Position numbers and translations under genes: made by a program. The notes under the pieces are model-generated. The model saw nothing but the letters and a program-made list of their open reading frames with translations, ran no database searches and was not told the DNA's origin. From Glutinoglossum americanum (lineage: Eukaryota; Ascomycota; Geoglossomycetes; Geoglossales; Geoglossaceae), in assembly GCA_020080175.1 (NCBI GenBank), contig JAGHQL010000202.1, positions 1-44,894 on the forward strand: a stretch of 44,894 bases of DNA, in the 5' to 3' direction. This document shows positions 1 through 10,210 of this stretch, piece by piece (positions within the stretch are counted from its first letter, which is position 1; every line of letters starts with the position of its first letter).

Positions 1-2086
1 GGGCGGGGCTGCGGGGGTGGGAGGGGGGGTGTGGCCGCGCAAATCCCGGGGGGTGTGGCCGCGCAAAAAAGGGGTGTGGACATACCGGCACCCTTTGGAT
101 AGGGTTGATAGGCAGGGTTAATCCAGTCCAGTCTGTCAGCTTGATGGGCCAAGCCTTATCCAAGTCCTCCCACTAGTTCAGCAGCCGCATTGGGATTCTT
201 GGCTGTAGATAAGCCTGACCCTTTTGGTCAGTGAAGAAGCACACTCTGTCTTGGGAGTGGGGCAGGGTAAGCAAGCCAACGGAGTTTTCTCCCCCCGACC
301 TCTCTCCGAACTTTCCCCGAATCCGAGCGTAGCAGCCAGCGTAGCCAAGTTGGAAGTGGGTCGCGTCATGCGGCCTGCCAAATGAGAGGGATTGGCACTT
401 GGCTTGGGTTGGCGTCGCTTGTGCGTCGCCGTCCATTGGTAAAAACAGATAATCCCGTATTCGCATAATAGCTCTGCGCGGAAAGGGAGGGGGAAAGGTG
501 AGAGCTTTCGGTCCATGAGCTGAGTCCTGAGCAAGCCTGATGATGGCTTTGCGTGGTTATGAGCGTCTTTGTCAACATTTCAAGTGCACCGCGCCCGGAT
601 GCCAAGCGAAAAACCACACCTCCCACCTCGCTTTCTCGACCCATCAACTTCCCCTAAGAGATACACTACCCACTAAGCCTGCTACTACCTAACCTATGTC
701 CAGGGCGATTACGGTAGCTTAACAACCCTCACATACACAAAAACACCGGTAGCCTAGAGGCTAGCTGAGAAACAGCTCGGCACCCCACTACCAAGGAGTT
801 GTCTATCTACAGTCGCGGTCGTTGCCATAAGCACAACCCCGCCTCTCCTTCCCTCCTTTGCCTTTTCAGCTCCATCCGGCGGGGTATTGTTAGACCACTA
901 GACCACATGGCCAGGAAGCTGCCCGCGCTCCGGTCAGCCTCTATTCGCTATATCAAAGATAGAATAGGTGATCGCCAAGAGAGCAGGATCAAATAGGCCG
1001 GGTGATTTGCTGACAATTGCCTCTCCTTGGCCTATGTTCTAGGAGTCGCTGCTCTGAGCCATGGTGGCTGGCTGGAAGCTAACCCCGTTCCCCCAATTCG
1101 AATGGCTACTTTTTAATTCGATGGACTCTAAGTGTTTATTGTGGATGCTCCAGATGAGGCCGACACCTGGATCACGTGCCCTGCCCTTTCTTGCCCCTTT
1201 CTGTCACGCGGATCATCGGGTTCTCAACAATCGGTGGGTTTTGGCCACTCTCCCGCGCATCTGCCGATTGCGCAGAACAACCACAATCTAATCATTTCCA
1301 AATCGCTCCCAAGCACAAATATGTTTACCTATTCATCCTCTTTAGGGTACATTAACTGGCTCTTCTATATCTACCTGTTTTCCATCCCGCTTTGTGCCGT
1401 CCCCACCAACAAACGGGCCCACCCATACTTGAAGATGATCTTGAAAGTAGTGATTTTGCGATTGTTCTATGTGGCCAGCAGGTATGCAGAAAAACGGCCA
1501 AGAATCTGGTTGTGGCCAGTGACCCACGTTATCAGGGTGTTGGTTTCTCGGAGGTTCCGGGGTGGTGGGCTGAGACTCCTTCCAAGACCTGGCCAGACGA
1601 CTCACCACACACGATCATTTAGTCACCTAGTAGGATTGGGTCATGCTCGCGAGCTGAAAAGAGCTTTGTCCACGTTCTCTTTATCCTGTTCAGCTCACTA
1701 GAAGCACAGCCAGCTCACCGTCTGGGTGCTTCCATACTCTGCAATCAAGTGCCCGTCACCGTCTGGAAGCACTCACTGCGTGTGGAAGGGAGGGTTGTCA
1801 GCTTAGGCAAGCGTGGGGTGCAGGCCCCTTCCCAACACAAGTTCGAATCGAGATTCAAGGAGGCCAGAATGCAACTACTTAAGAAGCCCGTTGTCCCGCC
1901 AGGTTCCAGTTCTTCATAGTGACCAAGTCGATTCAGAATTCAGCCAATTCCCGCACACATATCAGCGCACTAGTTATACCTTCACGCTGCCCTAGCCAAA
2001 ACCCGATCTTCTTTCCATCCTATCAAACTTTAACCGACGATCTCCCTCGCCCAATCAACCAGCTCAAAGTTCCAGGAGAGGACAAA
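1..2086. other. Intergenic DNA, no supported gene
   Basis: No open frame here has a convincing start, length or family resemblance. The left edge (about 1-80) carries a G-rich repeated motif listed separately. The last 150 bases before 2087 form the presumed 5' untranslated region of the protease gene. A short tRNA-like A-box match near 893-920 (minus) lacks a partner B box, and a GTTCGAATC match near 1842 lacks a cloverleaf, so neither is called as an RNA gene. Confidence 0.6.
23..79. repeat. Tandem G-rich/GCGC motif at the left edge
   Basis: A unit reading about GGGGGTGTGGCCGCGCAAA occurs at about 25-43 and again at about 48-67, followed by a shortened third copy (GGGGTGTGG) at 71-79. The period is about 24 bases. 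The layout, short direct repeats holding a GCGC core, resembles the subterminal repeats of the DNA transposon at the other end of this window, but the sequence differs. It may be the end of an element that begins outside the window. Confidence 0.5.
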
Positions 2087-4357
2087 ATGGGTCGAGTTGG
2101 CTCCACAGAGACGGCCCTCATTGCCGAGGCCATCAAAACTGCTGCCATAGTGAACCAGATGGCAGACACAATCGCTGCACGATGGGACCTCAAAGATACC
2201 GACAGTGAGGCTCCCGAGGAAGCAGCATTCTTTCCATACAGCAACGGACACGACGAGAGTATCGTTGACCTAGACGACAGTAGAACGCTGGTACCCAAGA
2301 AGGAATATTCTCACAATGATAGTAAATTCCGCTGTGAGTAGTTACCCTATCTATCGTCCTCAAAGTCGGTGTGTTAGTTTAGCTAATTAGCATTGAAGCC
2401 GTTGTGAAGCTCTTCCTTCGCTACGAGAAACAAAAAACTGGCGATCCTTGGGCAATGGCCACTGGCTGGCTCATCAAGGAAGACCTGCTAGTCACTGCTG
2501 GGCATTGTGCGTTCGATTGGTCGCACAAGATGGGCCGTCTCACACACCTCAAAGCATACATTGGCTATGACGGCAAGGGGTCTATTGGCGACGAAAGCGT
2601 TCAGTTCCGCAAAGGCAAACGGGTGGTGACGACCTCCGAGTGGCTCACAGCCAGAGGCGACAGGGCCCATGACGTTGCGTTCATCCAACTTCAAAAGCCC
2701 TTCGTTGGAATCACACCGATCAAATTTGGCGACACCCCCGAGTCAGGCGAGCCCGTCCTCGGCGTAGTGGGGTATCCAGGCGACAAGAGGGATGAAGAAA
2801 CTGACGAATCTGGAGCAAAGATGTACCAAATGTTCCTTAAGACCCCCTACAACCTACAACAGTCAAGAGAGATGATGCTGGAATATGAAATTGATACGTT
2901 TGGTGGTCAGTACATCAGCATCTGACCCTTTCTTCGTAGCTCTCACTAACATGTATCCAGGAAACTCCGGGTCCCCGGTCTTCCGCAAATCCGACATGGT
3001 TTCCATTGGGGTGCACGTGTATGGCGGTGATGTCAACTCAGCCTCAGTCATTGGGATTTACGGAAATGTCTTCGAAGACTACATTGCCGCCTTCAACACC
3101 GCCCCTACAAAAGGGCCTGCCGTAGGAAGCATCCCAGGGTTGAGCTTCATCCGCGTCACCCCGAGTAGAGCCAAGGCTCTCCCCGGCACTATTGCCAACG
3201 GCGAAGTCGCGAACGGCCATCTGAAGGCCCACCGGGTCTCAACCGGCGAGAGCACTTTAGAGGACGATGAAGGGTTTTTGGGTGACGTTGCACACACGAT
3301 TAAGGTGGGTCTCCGCGTTGGTACACCCATCTTGGGCAACATCCTCCAGGCAGGTTTACCCATCGCGTTCGGCCCGATCGGTGCACCCATTGGGGCTCTC
3401 GCTGGCATCGCACTCCGGGCTGCTGGAAAGGCAGCAGAGTCCGAAGTTGCGGGTGAGAGTTTTTCTATCGACACCATACAGGCTGACGGACTTGTGGAAC
3501 GCGCGATCCTTGGTGAGGCGGCCCTCGCAGGCGTCATGTCGATGAGTAAAACAGCGCTGGAAGAAGAAGGCGTGTTCTCCAAGATGACGGACTTCATCAA
3601 AAAATCATCTCCAACTGTCAAGGTTGTGGCACCAAAGGTAATGGGAGTCGTGATGGAGCCTGCCCTCCGCATTGCCCTAGAAGCCCTCAGCGAACAGGGA
3701 AATCCGGCTACCACCGAGTCGGGATCTGCCCACCTTCCCCGCGAGCAAGGTTTCCATGCTGTTCTCGCTAGTGCATCGCTGGGGCGCCGTGTAGACCCTG
3801 ACACCAAAGCCTTTGTCGAAGCTCTCTTGGAAAGCTCTCCAGACACAGAATCCATATGGAGCAGCCTTCTCAGAACCGGTGCCAGCCTCGGCAGTCTCAT
3901 AGTAAAGGGAACTATCCCCGCTGGGCCAGTCAGCACTATTGTCAATGCCGGTCTTTCTGCCCTCGCTAGGTCTGCCTCCGAAGCCGACATAGGGGGAGAG
4001 GTAGACTCCACCACCACTTCACTTGACGGTCTCCATCAGCGCGCCATGCTTGGCGAAGCCGCGTTACAGGCTCTCATGCTGGTCCCCGTGGAGAGGCTGA
4101 AGGAGGAAAATATCTTTGACAAGATGAAGGTGTTCATTAGAGAACATGCATCAGGCATCATCAAATCCGCGCCAGGCATTATTCGGAATGTGCTGCCGCT
4201 AGTCACCTCCCTTCTAGCAGCGGACCCAGAATCCACCCTCCATGCACCGCAGAAGCCGCCAGGCCACAAGGTACCAAAGGGTGGCATCAGAAACGGCCCT
4301 GACGATTTCTTGGGGTTAGTTGATGACTGGGCGAAGAAGGGGATAAGTGTTCGCTAA
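2087..4357 (+). CDS. Trypsin-fold serine protease with two tandem C-terminal repeat domains
   Basis: Predicted exons 2087-2333, 2399-2905 and 2961-4357 give 716 residues. Intron 1 has donor GTGAGT and intron 2 donor GTCAGT; only these joins keep the frame open. The chymotrypsin-fold triad is visible: His118 in TAGHC, Asp174 in HDVAFIQL and Ser254 in GGNSGSPVF. The second intron falls inside the codon for the second Gly of that motif. There is no signal peptide, so an intracellular protease is inferred. From about residue 340 the protein has two related domains. Each contains an Ala/Gly-rich hydrophobic stretch, then G-L-x-x-R-A-x-LGEAAL, then a Lys-rich helix ending near V-F-x-K-M-x-x-F-I. 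The first copy holds a strongly Gly-rich run (IAFGPIGAPIGALAG). I do not recognise the C-terminal domain. The substrate is unknown. The long antisense open frame at 3079-4017 is a shadow. Confidence 0.85.
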
Positions 4358-5463
4358 GCAAAGCCCCTCCACGCCAGGCTAAGCCTCGAAGTCGCTGCCT
4401 TGGTCTTATCGGGCCTGCCAAAACTACCCCTGCTGGCACCAACCTGCTAGTTTTGTAGCTCTCGCCCCTGTCCAGCAATTTCTATCCTGCAGAAGGGTTT
4501 TTCATTAGGCTCCGTTTGTGGAACAGCCACACCGCTCGCTACTCAGAGCCTGTCAACCCTGCTTTCTGCCCCGTAGTTAGTTAGTCAGTTCATAGCCAGT
4601 TAACCAGCCAATACAATCGTTTACTCCATCTACCGGTCACTACACTCTATTCATTAGCCTATAGCGGGCGGCATTTTACTTCGATGTTTGACCATTTTGG
4701 CTGTTATTAGCTTACCACATAACAATATATGACTCCCGCCACATATCCTGCGCCTAACCTCCAACACATGCCAGTTCGATACCCATTCATTCAGTTTCCT
4801 CCCGAACTAGTGCCGAGCTGCTCCCATCTGCCGGAACACCTTCGAATTCTGGTCACCGCCATAGACCACCCTGTGGTTGATGGTGCATGCATCCCGGGGG
4901 CACCCCATGACCACACGGCCATCATCGCCACCATGCCGAGGCCTTAGCTCTGAACTGCCAGTGTGGTATTAACATCCATATGCCATATTCTATGCTTGTT
5001 TCCTCCCTTCTTGTCCTATATGTACGTACATAACCGAATGCTCACTCCATACTCACTCCTCCTTCATGCCGTAGCCTCCGTTAAACACTTTCCACCCACT
5101 CCCGCATCTCCCTCCTAGCTTACCTATCTACTCCAAACCGAGTTGCCGCTCTACCCCCCTCACAAGATCCTCATCGTCATCGCTATTCACTCCAGTGCTT
5201 CTCTCTGCCTCCTCGATCTCCCACAGCGAATCAATTCCCCCTCAACCGCAAATTCCGTCATCAAGACCCTCGTACAAGCCCTCCTCAACTCCTCACCTTC
5301 TTCTCCCACATTAACTACCCCTCCCAGAACGTATTCCGATACATCACACCTACCGCCCCATTTTTCTTGTTCCCCACATCTTTCATACATGCACAAGCCG
5401 CCGGCAGCTTAATTATGAACATCTACAGGCATCTTTCCACGGGCCACTGATTCGCCATAGAGT
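4358..5463. other. Intergenic DNA, no supported gene
   Basis: Pyrimidine-rich on the plus strand, especially 5040-5400. No open frame has a recognisable product. The first bases after 4357 are presumably the 3' untranslated region of the protease. Confidence 0.5.
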
Positions 5464-5871
5464 ATGTATTTGGGAGGGACTCTAATGATCAAAAGCATGC
5501 CCCCAAGTGCCATCATCGTACCATGGCACATATGTTCAGGAGGGATCCCTATAACTATGGCCAAAATTAAGATCTTGCTTGGAGATGACTATCAAGACAT
5601 TGTCAACGATGTTCCTCTTTCATTGCAAACCTCCTTAGACTATAAGGAGAAGAATCTTAAGGATCGAGTTATCTATGCAGATCGCGCCCTACGGAACCTA
5701 GAGTGCAAACTGTCTCCTATTGGAATTCGCGCCTTAGAGTTATATAAGGATGCCTGCGCCCGCCTAGTAGATCTCGAGGAGTACGAAGTCTACAAAGGGA
5801 GGCGAGGAGGAGCTTTGTGGGAGCATTGGCGATGGCGTCATATATCACCACCGTTTACCACCGCAGTTTAA
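5464..5871 (+). CDS. Unrecognised small open reading frame (possibly decayed)
   Basis: An ATG-initiated frame of 135 codons; a more natural start may be the internal ATG at 5557 (MAKIKILLGDDYQ), giving 104 residues. The central part (about 60-115 of the longer form) is charged and looks helical, with several Arg/Lys/Glu. I do not recognise a family. The first 30 codons overlap a short palindromic motif that recurs nearby, which argues against the upstream start. Another short frame with similar helical composition ends at 6302, so both could be pieces of one broken gene. Coding status is uncertain. Confidence 0.3.
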   Translation: MYLGGTLMIKSMPPSAIIVPWHICSGGIPITMAKIKILLGDDYQDIVNDVPLSLQTSLDYKEKNLKDRVIYADRALRNLECKLSPIGIRALELYKDACARLVDLEEYEVYKGRRGGALWEHWRWRHISPPFTTAV

Positions 5872-6530
5872 CTACCCTTCAGGAAATCAGGCTGCCAAAA
5901 GTGGTGCTAGTGTTGACACGGTGCTAGCACTAACACCGAGTCTACACATCACCCTCGTGTAACTTAGACTCCTACATGCCCTAACACATACAGTTAGTCA
6001 ATCAAGCTTCATTCCATCATGCTTCCTCTCATTATATTCTCTTTCCAAAAGAGCTAGAGGCAGCGAAGGGCGAGCAGAGAGTAACGGTGCCAACGCACGA
6101 ACGATCCATCCACTATACCACATGCCTGCGGATAACGCGGACCTCGGATGCACAAACGCTGCAAGAGCGACTCCTCAATCTACAGAGGACAGCCTTTTAT
6201 GCCCGCTATGGGGACATGCTCGCTGAGGCCTGCCAGAAATTGAAAAACGAAGGGGAGATCAAGAAGAGAGCGGAAGGAAGAGGCATTAATGAGGATCCCT
6301 GAGCGTTCAGGGAGCCAGGGCGCTTATATTTCTTTCACCCATCCCCTTTCTACTCTCCGGGGGCATGCCTAATAGTTATCGGAACCGCTCCAAGATATAT
6401 GCATCTTAATGTAATGGTAGTCCTTAGGGGCGCGCCTATGGTCATAGCAACCCCCCCTAGTTATATTACAAGCGAACATGCATGCACCATAACACGACGG
6501 TAGCTCTCGAGGGGATGCCTATGACTATAG
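5542..6530. repeat. Dispersed short motif with palindromic core (four copies; a fifth near 10232)
   Basis: Copies at about 5542-5560, 6361-6382, 6427-6447 and 6511-6530 share the layout (R)GG-N4-CCTA followed by an A/T-rich tail such as TAACTATGG or TGACTATAG. The eight-base cores GGGATCCC, GGCATGCC and GGCGCGCC are palindromes. A looser fifth copy lies at about 10232-10250. Function is unknown. They may be remnants of one small repeat family. Confidence 0.35.
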
Positions 6531-7189
6531 AGGGGTCCCTCACTGGCCTACACAGCTTGGAAGGCCGGCTTTGTTTTGCCCATTGATATGCGCGGCATCT
6601 TGGTAAATATTCTCCGGTATTATCTGGGCAAACAAACGAAAACTCGTGGTATTCAGATAATTACCTATCATCTAAATGTTAGTAGTATCATCTGAGCCTA
6701 CGACGACGACGCTGAAGCACCTGATGTAATTGCAATGAAGGGGAAATAGAGAAACACATTGTTAGATTAGTTTCAGATCCTAATAACTAGACGGACACCC
6801 AGCCATTTCAGCCCCGAAGGAGTCAATGTGCCAGATGAAATTCCCATCACATCTGTCAATTGACCGATATCTTTCTCATACTTGGGACAAGTCCCTTCGA
6901 CCAGGCTAAACTGCCCCTAAAGCAACCCAAAACCCAAACATTTTTTCGTTTCCGTCTTGTTCCCCAACGTAGACTACATACAGGTCTCCAACACCCTCTA
7001 ATGGCTCTACAGCCCCCTATTTCTAGGGCTATATAGGGCCACGCTAAGCTGAGCCGGAGATCCAAAAAAATTTGCGTTTGTGTTCTCGTCAACATTCATG
7101 ATAAGTCCATAGGCATCCACATGGCACTTGGGTATGCCCGCACCCAGATAAATTATTCATATGCTCCCCTCCTCCTTAGCAGCTGGGCC
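5872..7189. other. Gene-poor DNA with possible fragments
   Basis: Holds the hairpin and most copies of the short palindromic motif listed separately. A short frame ending at 6302 (plus) has a charged, helical C-terminal 50 residues but no recognisable family and no clear ATG. I see nothing else supportable. Confidence 0.4.
5903..5937. repeat. Imperfect inverted repeat (hairpin)
   Basis: A 35-base stretch beginning GGTGCTAGTGTT and ending AGCACTAACACC can fold on itself, with about ten pairs plus one wobble in a twelve-step stem. It lies 32 bases after the stop of the small open frame at 5464-5871. It could be a terminator-like or chance palindrome. Confidence 0.4.
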
Positions 7190-7880
7190 ACTCGAGAGTG
7201 TCCTCCCCGTAAGGCTCTCATCAGTGCAGTGCCTTCCCCACTACTCTCATTGATGTTGGCACCCTAGTCGAGCAGTAGCTGAACCACAGTCCCGCGTCCG
7301 TTTTGTGAAGCCAGCTGCGGAGCTGACGCATCAAATAGAACTCCTCCCGCGAGATGCAGTATAACTTCGTTAATGTGGGCGCCTCTCTCGAGTGCGCCTC
7401 TCTCGAGTAGGAGTTTGGTGATCTGCTCGTGTCCACTGAAAGGGGCATCGCATAGCGCGGACCCAAAGCCAGCCCCTCTATGTATATTGACATTGACTCC
7501 CCGATCAAGCAATAGCCGGACCAATTCCTCACGGCCACTATATGAAGCTAACTGCAGTGCACTACGATGCTGCCACCCAATTGGACCTTCGACTTGGGCA
7601 CCTTAATCGAGCAGTTATCCGGGCTACTCCTTCTTGGCCATTGGCTGAGGCCGCCCGCAGCGTGGTACCACTCTCCCTTCCTATGCTATCGATTTCGGCG
7701 CCCTTCTGGAGTAGCAGCTGGACCGACAGTATGTGTCCCTCCTTCGAAGCCCCACACAGCGCGCTTTCAGTGCACCCCTGGAAACAAATTTTTTTCTCCT
7801 CTGTTGACGGTAGCCGTTTTTCTGAGGAAACTACGGTTGCTACAGTTATCACGAGTCCGAGGCGCCTATTCTCTAATTGC
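7190..7880 (-). pseudogene. Decayed ankyrin-repeat gene
   Basis: Minus-strand translation shows at least four to five ankyrin repeats spread over different frames: SALCGASKEGH followed by VQLLLQKGAEID near 7650-7780, GREELVRLLLDRGVNVN near 7490-7540, GHEQITKLLLERGA near 7395-7440, TVVQLLLD near 7265-7290 and GHSRVAQLL near 7180-7215. The frame changes near 7610-7640, and an in-frame stop follows TVVQLLLD at about 7267. A 15-base direct duplication (GCGCCTCTCTCGAGT, 7380-7409) inserts LERGA twice. Fungal ankyrin arrays of this type usually belong to larger NLR-like or Pfs/HET proteins; no such N-terminal domain survives here. It lies just downstream of another pseudogene on the same strand. 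Confidence 0.7.
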
Positions 7881-8278
7881 ATCCCACGGAAAAACTGTTG
7901 GATGGCACAGGGGGAGCAGTTCTGAGAGGCAGTATGTTGCCTTCCTGATTACTAGATGTAAGTATATATAGAGATATTCTCGTTTCAGATTTAAGTAGCC
8001 TGCAGAGCCAGTAGCTCCAAAGGGTAATTTGAGCCCAGCCTTGCCCCCAAAAACTAGTGGCCATTGTTTATGCGAAGAGGTTACTCCGTCCAAAGCTGGA
8101 AATCGTTGTTCTGTCCCACTCAAGAGCCGAATAACATGCCGCTGGAATCCCGAAAAGCATTCAACATTGACTTCCCTCAACTCACAGCAAAGCCGGCCAA
8201 AACAAGCTGTGTCCCGAATCGACTTCGCAATGGCAAGCTGCAAGGCTGAGACCCCAAACTACCATTCGCCAGTGCGGT

Positions 8279-10210
8279 TTAACACTCTGTAACTGTAGCA
8301 AGGGAATTGACCTGTGGCGTTTCCTTTACGACCAGGATACACGCTAGGTCGTACACCGCATGGCTGGGAGTCTGCGTAGCCGTTGCCGCCTGGGCCGGGT
8401 CATATAGGGTCTTGTATATGATCCCTTCGCATTCGATGTACCCAGGAACCACATGCACAGTGGATGCTTCAGAAGGCGGTAAGTTCAAGTCCTCCAACGC
8501 TCGGAAGTAAACGCAAGCACCATTACTAGAAATAGCGGAAGGCAGTCCCTCTTCGGGTGGGAGACATTCATAATTCGAACAGCAGGAGAATATATCTAAC
8601 GCCAAACCGGGATATCTGTATCGACGAAGCTGTTGGATGACCAGCCAAAGAAATCCTTGCACCCTAAGCCATATGAGGATCCGTGTTGAGAATAGAGTAA
8701 TTGAAGTCCATTCGAGGAGGGCAGCAGGGAATCATCGACTTTAAGTGCTGACAAAACCCAAACGAAAAGGATCGTTGTCTACGCGATCAATGTGAGACAA
8801 AGCTCTGTAGGGTTAACCCCGCAGCTTATCGCAGAGCCACTACGCATTCGGCATATACAGGGTGACCCAACCCACCGGATACACTCGCCCCAACTTGACC
8901 TTGAGTAAGGCCGGTTGACCACATCAGGCACCGCTTCTATTGCCGAGCTCAGCTCTGGCAGGCATCTAGCTAAGAATGACAAATTTTTCTGCCCCCTGCA
9001 AGCCGCACAATCAAAGCGGAACCGGCTCCATAGGCTTTTTAGATCTGTAAATTCGCCGCCTAGGTCAAGTGATGGAGGATTGCGGTTATACTGTGCACCA
9101 GCCTCCCGCGAGGCACACAGAAGCAGCATCGCAAAAGCACTCGCCCGTAGTTCCACGTATAACGTCAAACCTAGAGCCAAACGAATCCCTAAGTATCGTA
9201 CTCCACTCTGACCGACCCATGATAAAAGCCGGTCCCCGACGCCCATAGTTGCTCCAGAAGCTCCGCCCACTAGGAACGACAAAGCATTTATTCATCAAAA
9301 ATAAATTGACTTGTAAGGCTCTGCAATGGTGGGTTCGTGCGAAGCGGTAGTCCCGCGAGGCGATGCCAGGCGTGACAGGCTCTCGACAAGAGTTGGAAAC
9401 TGCGAGGTAGATATAGCACCAGCAGACGTTAACAAGGGCATCCCATTGATGGATGGATGGAGTGAGATCCGACGGCGTTCCACGGACCTTGGAAAGTTCC
9501 CTGAGAACTTCAGTAGCAAAGAAAGAAGCGTATGAAACAGAGAGGCATGCGCAGAATGCGACGCAGGCCGCTCGCTCTGTCTCGGTGAGGTCTCTAGCCA
9601 TATGCTTCACACCAAAACCACACCAGACGAGCTTCCCGTAGGACGTAAAGGATCTCAGATTAGCCAGAGCGTCAAAAAGCCTTTTCTGTGCATCAGATCT
9701 AAGTACGAACCCAGAGCAAACAAACCGGCCCATGGCAATAGTGATCATTTCAACTCCAGCCTTGGATATCCGCGCCATCACCTCCACTAAATAGGTGAAG
9801 GAAGCCCTTGACAGAGCCACCCAGTCCACCGACCCTTGCTGAGGGAAATTCGACTGCCCGCTGAATGGCACCAGAGGTCCAGACAAGGTATCGGGATATT
9901 CTACCTTCTAACACTCGGATAGCAGGCCCGAGAACGGAGCTGGTTTCCCCGATAAGATGGAAAAGTGCCTCGTTCATCAGTTTCAGCGGACTCGCATTAA
10001 CGTGCAACATGTGCCGGAGGCTATGCGGAGATGCAAGCAAGGCTGAAAACGACACAGATCCAAGCGCGTATTCCCCATCTAACGAAGTCTGCCTGAGGCG
10101 AGTAATCAAGAGGGACTCAGCCCCGAGAATTCATGCCTCCATCAACAAGAGAAGACAAATGGCCCGTCCTTCTACCCTACCTCATGAAAATTCAGTGAGG
10201 CCATCGCAAA
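8279..10210 (-). pseudogene. Decayed copy of a conserved uncharacterised fungal protein (LTPSIHQW family)
   Basis: Read on the minus strand, successive pieces in different frames line up in order with a long protein type I recall from many filamentous ascomycete genomes, often multi-copy and without assigned function. Recognisable blocks are HMLHVNASPLKLMNEALFHL (about 9970-10030), VDWVALSRASFTYLVEVMARI (split here for length: VDWVALSRASF then TYLVEVMARI, about 9765-9830), MGRFVCSGF (about 9720), WCGFGVKHMARDLTETERAA (about 9570-9630), LTPSIHQWDALVNV (about 9435-9480), then GAISTSQFPTLVESLSRLA in another frame (about 9360-9420), a CAACRG block (about 8990) and VHVVPGYIECEG (about 8430-8470). 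At least three frame changes are needed between 10109 and 8279, too many to explain by introns with good sites. It is host-derived and broken. The assignment to this family rests on memory of the motifs. Confidence 0.6.

Noticed and set aside
893-925. tRNA A-box-like sequence on the minus strand (TGGTCTAGTGGTCTAA)
   Set aside because: No B box or cloverleaf follows in the expected 40-60 bases.
1838-1852. GTTCGAATC, a possible tRNA T-loop
   Set aside because: Flanking bases do not form a T-stem, and no anticodon or acceptor stem can be drawn.
3079-4017. Long open frame antisense to the protease gene
   Set aside because: It overlaps conserved coding sequence on the other strand, has no domain and is explained by codon bias.
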